Program-made: the position numbers and the translations under genes | Assembly: GCA_937990185.1 (NCBI GenBank) | Contig: CALKBI010000055.1 | Location: 1-64,000, forward strand | Reading direction: 5' to 3' | Length of the DNA: 64,000 nt | Source of the DNA: an uncultured Neomegalonema sp. | GTDB lineage: Bacteria; Pseudomonadota; Alphaproteobacteria; Rhodobacterales; Rhodobacteraceae | Shown: positions 48,061 to 58,161 of the stretch, piece by piece | Layout of the letters: each line of letters begins with the position of its first letter | Position numbering within the stretch: position 1 is the stretch's first letter | The notes under the pieces: generated by a model | The model's input: the letters and a program-made list of their open reading frames with translations, nothing else | What the model was told of the DNA's origin: nothing | Database searches by the model: none

Positions 48061-48948
48061 ATGGTAAAAGTCGCGCTTCTCGGTACAGGAATCATGGGCG
48101 CACCGATGGCGCGCAATTTGGCCAAGGCTGGTTTTGAAACGACGGTCTGGAATCGCTCCAACGAGCGGGCGCAACCTTTGTCAGACGTCTGCTCAATAGC
48201 CACGACTGCTGCCGAAGCCGTCACTGGTGCAGAGGCCATTTTCACGATGGTCGAAAATTCCGCAGCGGTGGTCGATGTGATGTTCGGCTCGCATGAGGCT
48301 GTTGCGGCAAACCCCAGCGCGCTCTGGATTGATACGTCTTCGGTTCAACCATCGGTCGCACGGGATTGCGGCGCTAAGATTAATCGCTATCTCGACTCGC
48401 CAGTATCGGGCGGCGAGAAAGGCGCCATCGAAGCAACCCTCGCGATTATGACCGGGGGCAGGGCTGAGGACTTCGACGCCGCCACACCCTTTCTAAAGGC
48501 TCTCGGCAATCCGACGCATGTTGGGCCGAACGGTGCGGGCCAAGTTGCGAAGCTGGCCAACCAACAGATCGTTGCCATCACGATTGGCGCAGTCGCCGAA
48601 GGACTGATGCTCGCGCAAGAAGGAGGCTGTGACCCGGCGGCGGTTCGTTCGGCGCTTATGGGCGGCTTTGCCACATCAAAAATTCTCGACCTTCATGGCG
48701 AACGTATGCTGAACCGGAACTGGAAGCCCGGCGGTCCTTTGCGGATGCAGCTCAAAGATTTGAACAATGCTTTAGAAGTGGCGAACGAAGCCGGTCTTGA
48801 TCTGCCACTCACAAAGCAATCGCAACAGGCCTACGCCAAACTCGCCAACGAGTTAGATCTGCCGGAGAACGATCATTCCGCCTACATGCGCTATCTGGAG
48901 GCCCTCAATCCAGGCAAGCGCTTTGGCAACTCTGAAGACTTGGAATGA
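48061..48948 (+). CDS. NAD(P)-dependent oxidoreductase, HIBADH family
   Basis: VALLGTGIMGAPMARNLAKAGFETTVWNRS; DSPVSGGEKGAIEATLAIMTGG; GAGQVAKLANQ. Confidence 0.92.
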   Translation: MVKVALLGTGIMGAPMARNLAKAGFETTVWNRSNERAQPLSDVCSIATTAAEAVTGAEAIFTMVENSAAVVDVMFGSHEAVAANPSALWIDTSSVQPSVARDCGAKINRYLDSPVSGGEKGAIEATLAIMTGGRAEDFDAATPFLKALGNPTHVGPNGAGQVAKLANQQIVAITIGAVAEGLMLAQEGGCDPAAVRSALMGGFATSKILDLHGERMLNRNWKPGGPLRMQLKDLNNALEVANEAGLDLPLTKQSQQAYAKLANELDLPENDHSAYMRYLEALNPGKRFGNSEDLE

Positions 48949-49024
48949 AGCTGAATACCAAATCCTACCAAGTCACAACGCAGGACAGATTTCCATTCCG
49001 TAGACCGGGCAAAGCGAGACAAAG

Positions 49025-50215
49025 ATGCGGTTCGATTTAATTGCAAATTTTAGTCCGGGCGAGACAATTCCGTGGACGCGTGCTTTAGAGATGATCCGCG
49101 AGCAAACCGGCATTTGTGAACAAGCGGGCTTTACGACCTCATGGTTCACCGAGCATCACTTTGCTCATAACGGCTATATGAACGCACCGCCCAACCCTAT
49201 TCAGATGTGTACGCATATCGCGTCAAAGTTTGACAAAATTCGCGTTGGCACATGCCCCATCGTCCTCCCTGATTGGCATCCGTTGCGCGTAGCAGAAGAT
49301 GTTGCAATGCTCGACAATATGAGTCTCGGGCGTGTTGATTTTGGCGTCGCAAAAGGCATCAATGAACGCACGACGATCCAATTTAATCGTGACGCTGACC
49401 GACGTGACAACAGCAAAGTAATGCGGCTCTATCTTGAATCGCTTGATGTTATCTTAAAGGCATGGACCGACGAGGCCTTCACCCATGAAGGAGAATTCTA
49501 CCAATTCCCCGTGCCGGGCTGGAAAGAAACAAACCGATTTTTCCAACCGCTAGACCCCAAATATCACGCAGAAGACGGTGAATACAAGGCGATGTATGTT
49601 CACCCTCGACCGTATCAAGCACCGCACCCTCCGGTTTGGTTGATGTCAAATGCGCCGCCTACTTTTCAAGTCGCTGGCGAGAAGGGTCAAGGCGTCATTT
49701 CGATGGCCGCCGCAGCGGGGCGCACGCGCGCATGTTGGGAACCGTATCGGGAAGCGCTTTCAAAACGTGAAAATCGCGACGTTCAACTTGGTGAAGGGGT
49801 CGGTGTCTGCACGCCGTTTTATGTTGGCGAGACTCAGGAAGAAGCGGAAAAATTGATCCGTCCTTGCATCAATGCGTATTACGAATTTTTAGGCGGTTCG
49901 CGTCCTGCCGGTGAATGGACCAAGCACGGCTATCTCGACATTGGTGAAGAAATGACAAGCCAAGATGAAGACGGTGACTGGTTTGATTTCCTCAACAAAC
50001 GCGGCATCATCGTTGTCGGGTCAAAAGAATTTGTCATCGAACGCTTTGCACAAAGCCAAGAGGCTCTCAATCTCGATCACCTCGTTCTCATGCAACAATA
50101 TACCGGCGTAGCATACGAGAAAATCCGCGCGAGTTGGGATCGTTTATGCGAGCATGTTGTTCCGCATTTCGGAACTCAATCCATCGCTCAAAAACGGGAA
50201 CTGAAAGATGCTTGA
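49025..50215 (+). CDS. LLM class flavin-dependent oxidoreductase
   Basis: 396 aa; luciferase-like TSWFTEHHFAHNGYMNAPPNPIQMCTHIASKFDKIRVGTCPIVLPDWHPLRVAEDVAMLDNMSLGRVDFGVAKG. Confidence 0.9.
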   Translation: MRFDLIANFSPGETIPWTRALEMIREQTGICEQAGFTTSWFTEHHFAHNGYMNAPPNPIQMCTHIASKFDKIRVGTCPIVLPDWHPLRVAEDVAMLDNMSLGRVDFGVAKGINERTTIQFNRDADRRDNSKVMRLYLESLDVILKAWTDEAFTHEGEFYQFPVPGWKETNRFFQPLDPKYHAEDGEYKAMYVHPRPYQAPHPPVWLMSNAPPTFQVAGEKGQGVISMAAAAGRTRACWEPYREALSKRENRDVQLGEGVGVCTPFYVGETQEEAEKLIRPCINAYYEFLGGSRPAGEWTKHGYLDIGEEMTSQDEDGDWFDFLNKRGIIVVGSKEFVIERFAQSQEALNLDHLVLMQQYTGVAYEKIRASWDRLCEHVVPHFGTQSIAQKRELKDA

Positions 50216-50882
50216 GGTTTGGGGTCGGCCCTATTCATCGAATGTAATTCCTGTGATTTGGGCGGTTGCCGAAACAGGTATCGACTGGCAATTGAAACTG
50301 GCTGGCGGCAGCTTCGGAAAACTTGATACGCCGGAATATGCGGCGATGAATCCCAATCGTATGATTCCGATGATCCGCGATGGTGATTTTGCATTATGGG
50401 AGTCAAATGCGATCATCCGCTATATCGCTGATATTTATGGCAAAGAGCACCTTAGTCCTACAAATCAAAAGATGCGCGCTGAGGCCGATCAATGGATGGA
50501 GTGGTGTCAGACGCGAGCATTCCCTCCGGTTATACAAGCTTTCTTCGCAACGGTACGCACTGAACCAGACAAACGTGACGTCAGTCTCATTTCAAAACAT
50601 GCGGATGAGGCTGCAGATATTCTATCAATTCTCGACGACCATCTTAAGGAACGGCTCTTCGTTACCGGAGACACTTTCACAATAGGCGATATACCCCTTG
50701 GCTGCGTCGCATATCGTTATTTCAATATCGAAATAGAGCGCCCTTCCTTTCCTCATCTAGAAGCGTGGTATGCAAGGCTATCAGAACGGCCCGCCTACAA
50801 AAAACACGTCATGCGCTTTTTTGGAAAAACACCGGAAGATTGGGCAGCTTTAGAAGAATCAAGCGCAACCGAAGGCACATAA
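50208..50882 (+). CDS. Glutathione S-transferase family protein
   Basis: MLEVWGRPYSSNVIPVIWAVAETGIDWQ...NPNRMIPMIRDGDFALWESNAIIRYIAD; overlaps the LLM gene by 8 nt. Confidence 0.9.
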   Translation: MLEVWGRPYSSNVIPVIWAVAETGIDWQLKLAGGSFGKLDTPEYAAMNPNRMIPMIRDGDFALWESNAIIRYIADIYGKEHLSPTNQKMRAEADQWMEWCQTRAFPPVIQAFFATVRTEPDKRDVSLISKHADEAADILSILDDHLKERLFVTGDTFTIGDIPLGCVAYRYFNIEIERPSFPHLEAWYARLSERPAYKKHVMRFFGKTPEDWAALEESSATEGT

Positions 50883-50937
50883 CACCGTTCCATGTTTTTG
50901 ATCGCAACGCACAGCCTTCACGAAGAAAGAAGTTACA

Positions 50938-51819
50938 ATGTCTGATTTTCTGACGTTCCATGAGAAATTCACGCCGGAAGAATTTGAGGCTCAGTATAAT
51001 CTACGCGAAGGACGACCCGATTACGAAGTTACAGTCATCCCCGACTGGATGACCCGCAGTGAAACGGCAAAAGCCGAAATGAACTGCACGCTCGACATTC
51101 GATACGGCGAAGGCGAAAAGCAAAAACTTGATGTTTATTCCTGCGGCAATCCGAATGCTTCGACCTTGCTCTATATTCATGGCGGGTATTGGCAGCGGGG
51201 CGACAAGTCAATTTACGGCTTCCTCGCAAAACCCTTTGTTGACGCTGGAGTGAATGTTGTCGTGGTCGGTTATGATCTCTGTCCGGCTGTCACGATCACG
51301 CAAATAACCGAAGAAATCCGCGAAGCTGTCACCTATGTTTGGTTCAATTCCGAACCGCTTGGCATCAACCGTGACAACATCACAGTCATGGGTCATTCGG
51401 CAGGTGGGCACTTAACCGAAATGATGATGGGAACCGACTGGCCTGCGCGCAACGCAAGTCTGCCCCATGATCTAGTGAAAGCGGGCATTCCGATTTCTCC
51501 TTTAAGCCTGCTGGAGCCGGTGCGTCTAACCCAAGGTTTAAACGCAGGCATTCGACTGGACGCAGAGGAAGCCGAAGCACAAAGCCCAATGCTCAACCAC
51601 CCTCCTCTGACGGATGCCCCGCAGATGGTCGTTGTCGGCGGAGCGGAGACCGATGAGTTTCACAGACAAGCGCAAATGTATGTCGATGCTTTCGCGACTA
51701 AAACCCGGAAAGTCGATTTATACATCGTACCTGAAGTGGATCACTTCGATGAACTCAATGTGCTTTCTGATCCCTCAAGCGAGTTTTTCAAACGGGTTAT
51801 GGCAATCATCACAAGCTAA
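50938..51819 (+). CDS. Alpha/beta hydrolase (kynurenine formamidase-like)
   Basis: LLYIHGGYWQRGDKSIYGFLAKPFVDAGVNVVVVGYDLCP; VMGHSAGGHLTEMM. Confidence 0.85.
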   Translation: MSDFLTFHEKFTPEEFEAQYNLREGRPDYEVTVIPDWMTRSETAKAEMNCTLDIRYGEGEKQKLDVYSCGNPNASTLLYIHGGYWQRGDKSIYGFLAKPFVDAGVNVVVVGYDLCPAVTITQITEEIREAVTYVWFNSEPLGINRDNITVMGHSAGGHLTEMMMGTDWPARNASLPHDLVKAGIPISPLSLLEPVRLTQGLNAGIRLDAEEAEAQSPMLNHPPLTDAPQMVVVGGAETDEFHRQAQMYVDAFATKTRKVDLYIVPEVDHFDELNVLSDPSSEFFKRVMAIITS

Positions 51820-51843
51820 AGCCTGCTGCGAATAATCACTCAA

Positions 51844-52842
51844 TCACGACCCTGCATACATTCTCTTTTTGCGCTCGCGGGTTTCCCGTGTCCCTTCATC
51901 ACTGCCGTCGTGGAACGTACCGAACCAACGATCCCACGGCATCTCTTGATTGCCGTAGTTGCACTCATAATACCTATGATGAAGCTGGTGATAAAAAGTA
52001 CCAAGCGCCAAGCGTCGCTTATCTTTGATCAGTAAGTCTTCATATCCCGTATGCGTCATCGCGGCCCCCGGCCCAAGATAAATCACATGAAAGAAGACAT
52101 GAATTGGGTGGCTTGCGACAACACAATGTATCAATAGCGATGAGATATAAAGGAAATGCTCGACCGGATGCATCGACATCCCTGACCATGGGCCGACATT
52201 CACATTCCGGTGGTGCAATGAATGTACGTGCTTGTAGAGAAAAGGTACATGCAACAAACGGTGCACCCAATAAAAGTGAAAAGCGGACCAGACCGGCAAC
52301 AAGACCAATCCACCAACAAACAAGATAGGATTTGAGGCAAGTGTGATGGTCGGCGCATACCCGTTCGCCATCATCCACATCACGGCAACCTGAAACAGGG
52401 TCAGTTGCATAACACCGCTACTGAGTGACCAGAACATATTATCGCGGACTTGATCCGAAAAATTCCAAAGTCGGTTTCCTTTGGCCGGGTCACGATGATC
52501 AAACTTCAGCGCTTTGCCCTGCCCACGACGCATATAGAAATACCAGTGCAACCCTCCGGCAACCGCGATCATCAAACCGAGGTTGACCAGCCAAACTTGA
52601 AAGATCCATCCGAATGCAAAAACCTTGGCGTCTTCAAGCGACGGATAAAGCAGCCACCAACACAAGGTCGCCAACAGAACCATCATAACCCGCTCACTCA
52701 ACATCAACCAATTCCGAAGGAACCACCTCCCCAGAAATTTGGCATCCATCGGCGCACGAAACACTGATGAATCTGCAAGCGGTAAGTCAGGATGGTAATT
52801 CCAATCGCGGCTCATCGGTTCGGGCTTGATCTCGTCAGACAT
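51844..52842 (-). CDS. Sterol desaturase family protein (fatty acid hydroxylase superfamily)
   Basis: Histidine boxes HRLLH, HSLHH, HPVEH, HQLHHRYYECNYG; multiple TM helices. Confidence 0.9.
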   Translation of the reverse strand: MSDEIKPEPMSRDWNYHPDLPLADSSVFRAPMDAKFLGRWFLRNWLMLSERVMMVLLATLCWWLLYPSLEDAKVFAFGWIFQVWLVNLGLMIAVAGGLHWYFYMRRGQGKALKFDHRDPAKGNRLWNFSDQVRDNMFWSLSSGVMQLTLFQVAVMWMMANGYAPTITLASNPILFVGGLVLLPVWSAFHFYWVHRLLHVPFLYKHVHSLHHRNVNVGPWSGMSMHPVEHFLYISSLLIHCVVASHPIHVFFHVIYLGPGAAMTHTGYEDLLIKDKRRLALGTFYHQLHHRYYECNYGNQEMPWDRWFGTFHDGSDEGTRETRERKKRMYAGS

Positions 52843-52981
52843 AGCTTATTCTCACTCTTTGCAATCAAAGCGTCACACTCATTCGTTCAACCGTCTTGCC
52901 CCTGAACGACACATTCATAGTCGCATTCAGACGTGTTCGCGCATCATTTTGATGCTCCGTTTCCCCGTGAGGAGGTGCAGG

Positions 52982-54124
52982 ATGATGACAAACCTTGACG
53001 GATTACGGGCGCGGCTAACCGAAGAAAACATAGATGTCGCACTGATTACCGATGACGATAACGTCTATTGGCTGACGGGGTATTACGACTATCTGCACAT
53101 GGAATTTGGACGCCCGACAATCCTCGCCGTGCCTCGGGATGGCGACAGCCTTCTCATTACGCCCACCATTGATCTCGTCATGGCAGAAGATACGGCAAAG
53201 GTAGACCGCATCGCGGCATGGAACGATGGCGCGGGCGATGAATGGCGCGCTGAACTGCCCTCAGCGCTGGGCGGTACGGGGCGGATAGGCATTGAACCCG
53301 ATGCCATGCCGCCTCTTGTTCGGCGCTATATTGATGGTTTGATCCATGAGAGCCGGATAGCGGATGTATCGTCTATCCTCACCGATATGCGCATGATTAA
53401 ATCACCACAAGAACTCCAACTCGCACGCCACGCCGGAGAAGTCGCCACAGCGATGATGGCCGCAGGACGAGAAACCATCGCGGACGGCGTACCTGAATAT
53501 GAAGTCGCCCTTGCAACATCGGCGGCGGGCACACGCAAAGCCGCTGAGTTACTCGCCGCTCATTACGAAGATGCCGCCATGTCCCCGAATACGCATTTCT
53601 TGCAGATCATGGCATCGGGGGAAGAGATCACCCGCACCCACCACCGCGCCAGCACGCGAGTTATGCGTCGGGGTGAACCGGTCTTTCTATGTTTCTGCGG
53701 CATGACAAATTTTCACCGCTTTAAACTCGGTTTTGACCGCACATTTTGGATCGATGAGATCGCCGATCCAAAACAAATAGCTGTCTATGAAGTCGCGCTC
53801 GCAAGCCAACAAGCCGCGCTCAAAGCTCTCCGCCCCGGAGTCTCCGCCGAGAGCGTTCACACCGCCTACGCCGAAGTCATTCAAACCGCAGGGTATGAGT
53901 ACCCATTCAGATGTGGACGGGCGACAGGCTTCAGCTTTTTGGAAAAGCCCCAACTTGTGACGGGCGATAAAACAATTCTACAGCCCGGTATGGTTCTCGC
54001 CGTCGATGGTTCCGTAGCGGTCCCCGATTTTCGTGCGCAGATTGGCGACAGCTTTATTCTAACCGAAGACGGCTATGAGCAAATAACCCATCATCCGAAG
54101 GCACTGGATGACATCATAATCTGA
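52982..54124 (+). CDS. M24/creatinase-fold protein lacking canonical metal ligands
   Basis: Creatinase N-domain (LRARLTEENIDVALITDDDNVYWLTGYYDY) and pita-bread C-domain; RBS GGAGG before the ATG at 52982. Confidence 0.85.
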   Translation: MMTNLDGLRARLTEENIDVALITDDDNVYWLTGYYDYLHMEFGRPTILAVPRDGDSLLITPTIDLVMAEDTAKVDRIAAWNDGAGDEWRAELPSALGGTGRIGIEPDAMPPLVRRYIDGLIHESRIADVSSILTDMRMIKSPQELQLARHAGEVATAMMAAGRETIADGVPEYEVALATSAAGTRKAAELLAAHYEDAAMSPNTHFLQIMASGEEITRTHHRASTRVMRRGEPVFLCFCGMTNFHRFKLGFDRTFWIDEIADPKQIAVYEVALASQQAALKALRPGVSAESVHTAYAEVIQTAGYEYPFRCGRATGFSFLEKPQLVTGDKTILQPGMVLAVDGSVAVPDFRAQIGDSFILTEDGYEQITHHPKALDDIII

Positions 54125-54154
54125 CACCCGCCCCGTTAAAACGGGCGTTTCCAG

Positions 54155-54952
54155 TTAAAGCAAAACAGGAAACTCATCCGCCACAAGCCGATCACCGTCG
54201 TTCAAAGTCACTTGCGTAAACGGAGGCGACGTCACGATACCATCGCGGCGACGAAACTTTGCGCCATCCCCAAGCAATCTCAGCGAAAACGCACGGCGCT
54301 GCCGGGTTTTGCTGGTATTAGCCGGTGCGCCATGGATCGTTCGATAATCAAAGGCAACCGCATCGCCGGGGTTCAAAGCCCAACCTACAATATCGTAAGT
54401 CTCACGATTGTTGTTGATGTCGGGAATTTCTTCCAACCCGTCATTTGCATTCAGTGGTTCACTGTTAAAGCGTTGCGGACGATAAAACTTATCCCATTTG
54501 TGCGAGCCGGAAACGAATTCCAGAGTCGTCTCGCGTGGCACTTCATCCAGCGGAATCCAAATACTGAGAGTTTGTGCACAATCCACACAGTAATAAGGAG
54601 CATCATGATGCCACGGCGTCGGCACACCTGCTGCGGCTTCTTTAACCAACACATGCTCGTGGAAAAGTTGGACCGATGTGCTGTCCATCAACTCCGCACC
54701 GATTGCCGCAGCATTCGAGTTGAAAATGAAGGATTTATAATCGGGAAACCGCGCCCAGTTGCAATAATCAACGAAGAAGCGCCCTCCGCCGTTTTCACCT
54801 TTATAAATACGGGCATTAGGGGCGGGGTCTTGCATATTGGCGTCGATCCCCTCGCGCAATGTCTCAACCCAATCGTCAAAGACACCGCGCAGCACGACAA
54901 CGCCGTTCTCGCGGAATTCCTCTACGATTTCATCACTGAGATGGCGTGCCAT
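54155..54952 (-). CDS. Phytanoyl-CoA dioxygenase family protein
   Basis: 265 aa; PTPWHHDAPYYCVDCAQTLSIWIPLDEV (HxD) and GDAVAFDYRTIHGAPANTSKTRQRRAFSLRLLGDG. Confidence 0.9.
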   Translation of the reverse strand: MARHLSDEIVEEFRENGVVVLRGVFDDWVETLREGIDANMQDPAPNARIYKGENGGGRFFVDYCNWARFPDYKSFIFNSNAAAIGAELMDSTSVQLFHEHVLVKEAAAGVPTPWHHDAPYYCVDCAQTLSIWIPLDEVPRETTLEFVSGSHKWDKFYRPQRFNSEPLNANDGLEEIPDINNNRETYDIVGWALNPGDAVAFDYRTIHGAPANTSKTRQRRAFSLRLLGDGAKFRRRDGIVTSPPFTQVTLNDGDRLVADEFPVLL

Positions 54953-55046
54953 AATATCCTCCAGTCAACGAGAGTCTTTCGAACAGATTACGCCGGTGGA
55001 TGAATAAAGCAACGCAATGATTGAATGAATAAAACCCAGAAATTCC

Positions 55047-55418
55047 TCAATACCCGCCAGTTTTATGGGCATAAAATACCTTTGTGACATCCTCAATCAC
55101 ATCCCACGTGACGCGCTTTCCATCCCGACTAAAAAAACTGTCACCGGATTTCAACTCGGTAACGATTCCAGTTTCATGGTCAATTAAACGGCAATGGCCG
55201 GACAAGATAGTCATCAACTCATCGCCTTGCTCAGTGCATTCAACTGCACCGGCAGTACACCGCCATATTCCATACCGTGTTGCGTGCCCCGCGCCGCCAA
55301 GATCAATCCGCCCGGAAGCCCGAGGATCACCACGCGTTACCCGATAATCACTCGCCGGATTATCAAACGGCCAATCTTCCAGTGGGCCAACATCATCACC
55401 GGGTTGATATTTTTTCAC
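55047..55418 (-). CDS. Cupin domain-containing protein
   Basis: YGIWRCTAGAVECTEQGDELMTILSGHCRLIDHETGIVTELKSGDSFFSRDGKRVTWDV. Confidence 0.85.
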   Translation of the reverse strand: MKKYQPGDDVGPLEDWPFDNPASDYRVTRGDPRASGRIDLGGAGHATRYGIWRCTAGAVECTEQGDELMTILSGHCRLIDHETGIVTELKSGDSFFSRDGKRVTWDVIEDVTKVFYAHKTGGY

Positions 55419-56578
55419 ATCCCGTCCCCATCATTTTTAACCGGCAAACGATCACGAACCAGATCAGCCCAGAACTGAGCGCCAATAGATAACAGCGCAT
55501 CATTAAAATCATAATCCGCAGCATGAAGAGGCCGCGAATGCACACCCTCTTCGCCATTGCCAAGCAGCAAAAAACACCCCGGAACAGCGGCGCAAAAATG
55601 AGCAAAATCTTCTGAAAAGCTCATTGGTGCTCGGTCGCCGATGGTTTCCAAACCAGCATTCTCTCCAACACGAACCACAGCTTCCGTCGGGAGAGGCGCG
55701 TTAATCGTCTCGATGAACTCAGTTTCAAAAGTAACACTAACCTCAACATCATGCGTCGCGCCGACACCTTTCGCAATTTGGCGCATAAAGCGCTCAACAG
55801 CTTTACGGTCTTGAGGCAGACGCGCGCGAACATCGCCTTTCAAAATGGTTTCACCCGGCAGGACATTGCGTTGGCCGTCCGTTAAAAACTCAGTCACCGA
55901 CACAACAACTCCGGCGCTTGGGGCAAGCTTTCGCGACACTATGGTTTGCAAAGCCAAGACCAGTTCCGCACCAACGGTAATCGTTTCGGCTCCGACATGC
56001 GGCATTGAAGCATGTCCGCCGCGCCCTGTTATAGTGATTTCAAACAGACTTTCGCTCGCACAGATTTGGCCTTTACAGGTCGAGACTTGACCCAGAGGTG
56101 CACCGGGCAAGTTATGAATTGCATAGACTTCCTCGACCGGAAACTTCTCTAACACGCCCTCATTAATCATGGCCTGCGCGCCCAACCCATGTTCCTCATT
56201 GGGTTGAAAAATAAAAACAACAGTCCCATCAAATTCGCGGTCTCGCGCCAGTTTCTCTACCGCCCCAAGCAACATCACCGTATGACCATCGTGCCCACAT
56301 GCGTGCATGACACCCGGTGTCTTAGAGACATAATCGTGAGCGCTGATCTCGGTAATCGGCAAAGCATCCATATCTGCGCGCAGTCCTATGGCGCGGTTGC
56401 CTGTGCCTGCCCGCAAAATCCCAACGACACCTGCACCCTGATAAACCTCCAACCCGAGATTACTCATGAAAGCCGCGACTATCGCTTTGGTGCGTTCTTC
56501 CTGAAAACCCAGTTCGGGGTGCTCATGAAAATCTCGCCGCATTTGAATCAGGTGCTCATGATTGTCCTTAAGGCTCAT
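55415..56578 (-). CDS. M20 family metallopeptidase / amidohydrolase (hippurate hydrolase type)
   Basis: RRDFHEHPELGFQEERT; PGVMHACGHDGHTVMLLGA; FIFQPNEEHGLGAQAMI; ATGA overlap with the cupin gene. Confidence 0.92.
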   Translation of the reverse strand: MSLKDNHEHLIQMRRDFHEHPELGFQEERTKAIVAAFMSNLGLEVYQGAGVVGILRAGTGNRAIGLRADMDALPITEISAHDYVSKTPGVMHACGHDGHTVMLLGAVEKLARDREFDGTVVFIFQPNEEHGLGAQAMINEGVLEKFPVEEVYAIHNLPGAPLGQVSTCKGQICASESLFEITITGRGGHASMPHVGAETITVGAELVLALQTIVSRKLAPSAGVVVSVTEFLTDGQRNVLPGETILKGDVRARLPQDRKAVERFMRQIAKGVGATHDVEVSVTFETEFIETINAPLPTEAVVRVGENAGLETIGDRAPMSFSEDFAHFCAAVPGCFLLLGNGEEGVHSRPLHAADYDFNDALLSIGAQFWADLVRDRLPVKNDGDGM

Positions 56579-56638
56579 GATTTCCTCCGATTATTCTCAA
56601 GTATGTCACATGCGACAGCCACCAAGACTTGCCGCACT

Positions 56639-57415
56639 TCATACCATTCGCGGCGTCTCGTCTACTCTCGCGAGGTCCGATGACCACCGAGACAAAACGC
56701 GTCGGCAGAACAGATCTACGATGGCACGCAAAGCTACGGTAATCACTGCCAACACAACAAGTGCAGCAAACATCAGATCAATCTTAGCGCGTCCATTGGC
56801 TAGCAACATCAAATACCCCAACCCTTGCGACGCCCCAACCCATTCTCCGATGATTGCCCCGATAGGCGCGTAAACTGCGCCGAGCCGTAAGCCAGTTGCA
56901 AGCGAAGGGATTGCCGCCGGAATACGAACTCTCGTCATAATCCGCGTTTTGCTTGCGCCCAAAGACTGCGCCAGATCGAGATACCCCCGAGGCGTCGACG
57001 TCAACCCATCATAAAATGCCGACGCGATCGGAAAATATACGATCAAAACGGTCATCAAAATCTTTGGCGCTAATCCATACCCCATCCACAACGTCAAGAC
57101 AGGGGCCAGCGCAAAAACAGGGATCGCCTGAGAAAACACCAACACCGGTAACAGAAATGTCCGCGCGGCTTTCGAGGTCGCGAGATTCACTGCTGTTGCG
57201 ACGCCCAGCATTGTGCCTAACAACAGCCCTATCACGATCTCAGAAATCGTGACCAAAGCATGTTCACCTATCAGATCGAGATTATCGAACAAAGTCGATG
57301 CGACACGAAGAGGTCCGGGCAAGATGAAATGCGGCGCCCCCGCAATCCAAACGATAGCCTGCCATATCGCGATAATAACAGCCGTAACGATCATCGCGGC
57401 GCGCGTGCGGTTCAT
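56639..57415 (-). CDS. thiX: ABC transporter permease (putative HMP/pyrimidine precursor transporter)
   Basis: BPD permease EAA-like region; ATGA overlap (57412-57415) with the ATPase gene; context with tenA and a ThiY-like protein. Confidence 0.8.
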   Translation of the reverse strand: MNRTRAAMIVTAVIIAIWQAIVWIAGAPHFILPGPLRVASTLFDNLDLIGEHALVTISEIVIGLLLGTMLGVATAVNLATSKAARTFLLPVLVFSQAIPVFALAPVLTLWMGYGLAPKILMTVLIVYFPIASAFYDGLTSTPRGYLDLAQSLGASKTRIMTRVRIPAAIPSLATGLRLGAVYAPIGAIIGEWVGASQGLGYLMLLANGRAKIDLMFAALVVLAVITVALRAIVDLFCRRVLSRWSSDLARVDETPRMV

Positions 57416-58161
57416 GGCGTGCCTCGCAATATCGTTAACAATCGCGCCTGACATTGCAAAGCGCTTGGGTCTTCAAATGACCGGATCGGTGGAGTGTCGG
57501 GTGTATCTACAGCGGTAAGGCCATTTTCAGTCAAGACAAACAAAGCATCCGCAATCCGTGCGGCTTCGACGGGATCATGGGTTACCAATAAAATCGTTCG
57601 ACCCTTGAACAGATCAAAGGCCAGCTCTTGCATCTCTGCACGGTTTCTAGCATCCAACGCAGAGAATGGCTCATCGAGAAAAATGATGGGACGGTCTTCC
57701 ATCATCGTACGTGCAAGCGCGACACGTTGGCGCTCCCCACCCGAGAGAGTTTCCGGTTTTTGAGTAATCTGATCGCCCAAGCCGACTTGAGCAATCAACT
57801 GCTGAGCGCGCTCTATTTCCGGCTTATCTCCGCGCAGCCGCGCCCCCACGCACACATTGTCTAAAACAGTGAGCCACGGGAATAACAGATCATCCTGAGC
57901 CATGAACGCAACCCGTTCAGGCAACAGCAATCCATCACTCGCCTCGATTGTGCCTGTAAACGATCCACCGATTTCTAACCCGGCAAGCGCACGTAGAATG
58001 GTCGACTTCCCTGCGCCGGACGACCCAAGCAAACAGGTCCAAGCTCCGGCAGCAATTTCAAGATTGATTGATGGAAATAATTTACGCCCACCAATATCGC
58101 ATTCTCCGCGAAGCGTTATGGCGGGCGCGTTTGTCACTATCCCCGCAGCCCCATGCCCCAA
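57412..58161 (-). CDS. thiZ: ABC transporter ATP-binding protein
   Basis: Walker A LLGSSGAGKST, signature LSGGERQRVALART, Walker B IIFLDEPFSALD. Confidence 0.88.
   Translation of the reverse strand: MGHGAAGIVTNAPAITLRGECDIGGRKLFPSINLEIAAGAWTCLLGSSGAGKSTILRALAGLEIGGSFTGTIEASDGLLLPERVAFMAQDDLLFPWLTVLDNVCVGARLRGDKPEIERAQQLIAQVGLGDQITQKPETLSGGERQRVALARTMMEDRPIIFLDEPFSALDARNRAEMQELAFDLFKGRTILLVTHDPVEAARIADALFVLTENGLTAVDTPDTPPIRSFEDPSALQCQARLLTILRGTP

Noticed and set aside
8890-48948. Three HIBADH-family genes (8890, 29624, 48061) as a recent duplication
   Set aside because: Protein sequences are clearly divergent and contexts differ; this is a common paralogous family.
54155-54952. PhyH protein as ectoine hydroxylase, with the M24 protein as ectoine hydrolase (ectoine pathway)
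   Set aside because: No ectABC or deacetylase/transaminase partners, and the PhyH sequence did not look EctD-like.
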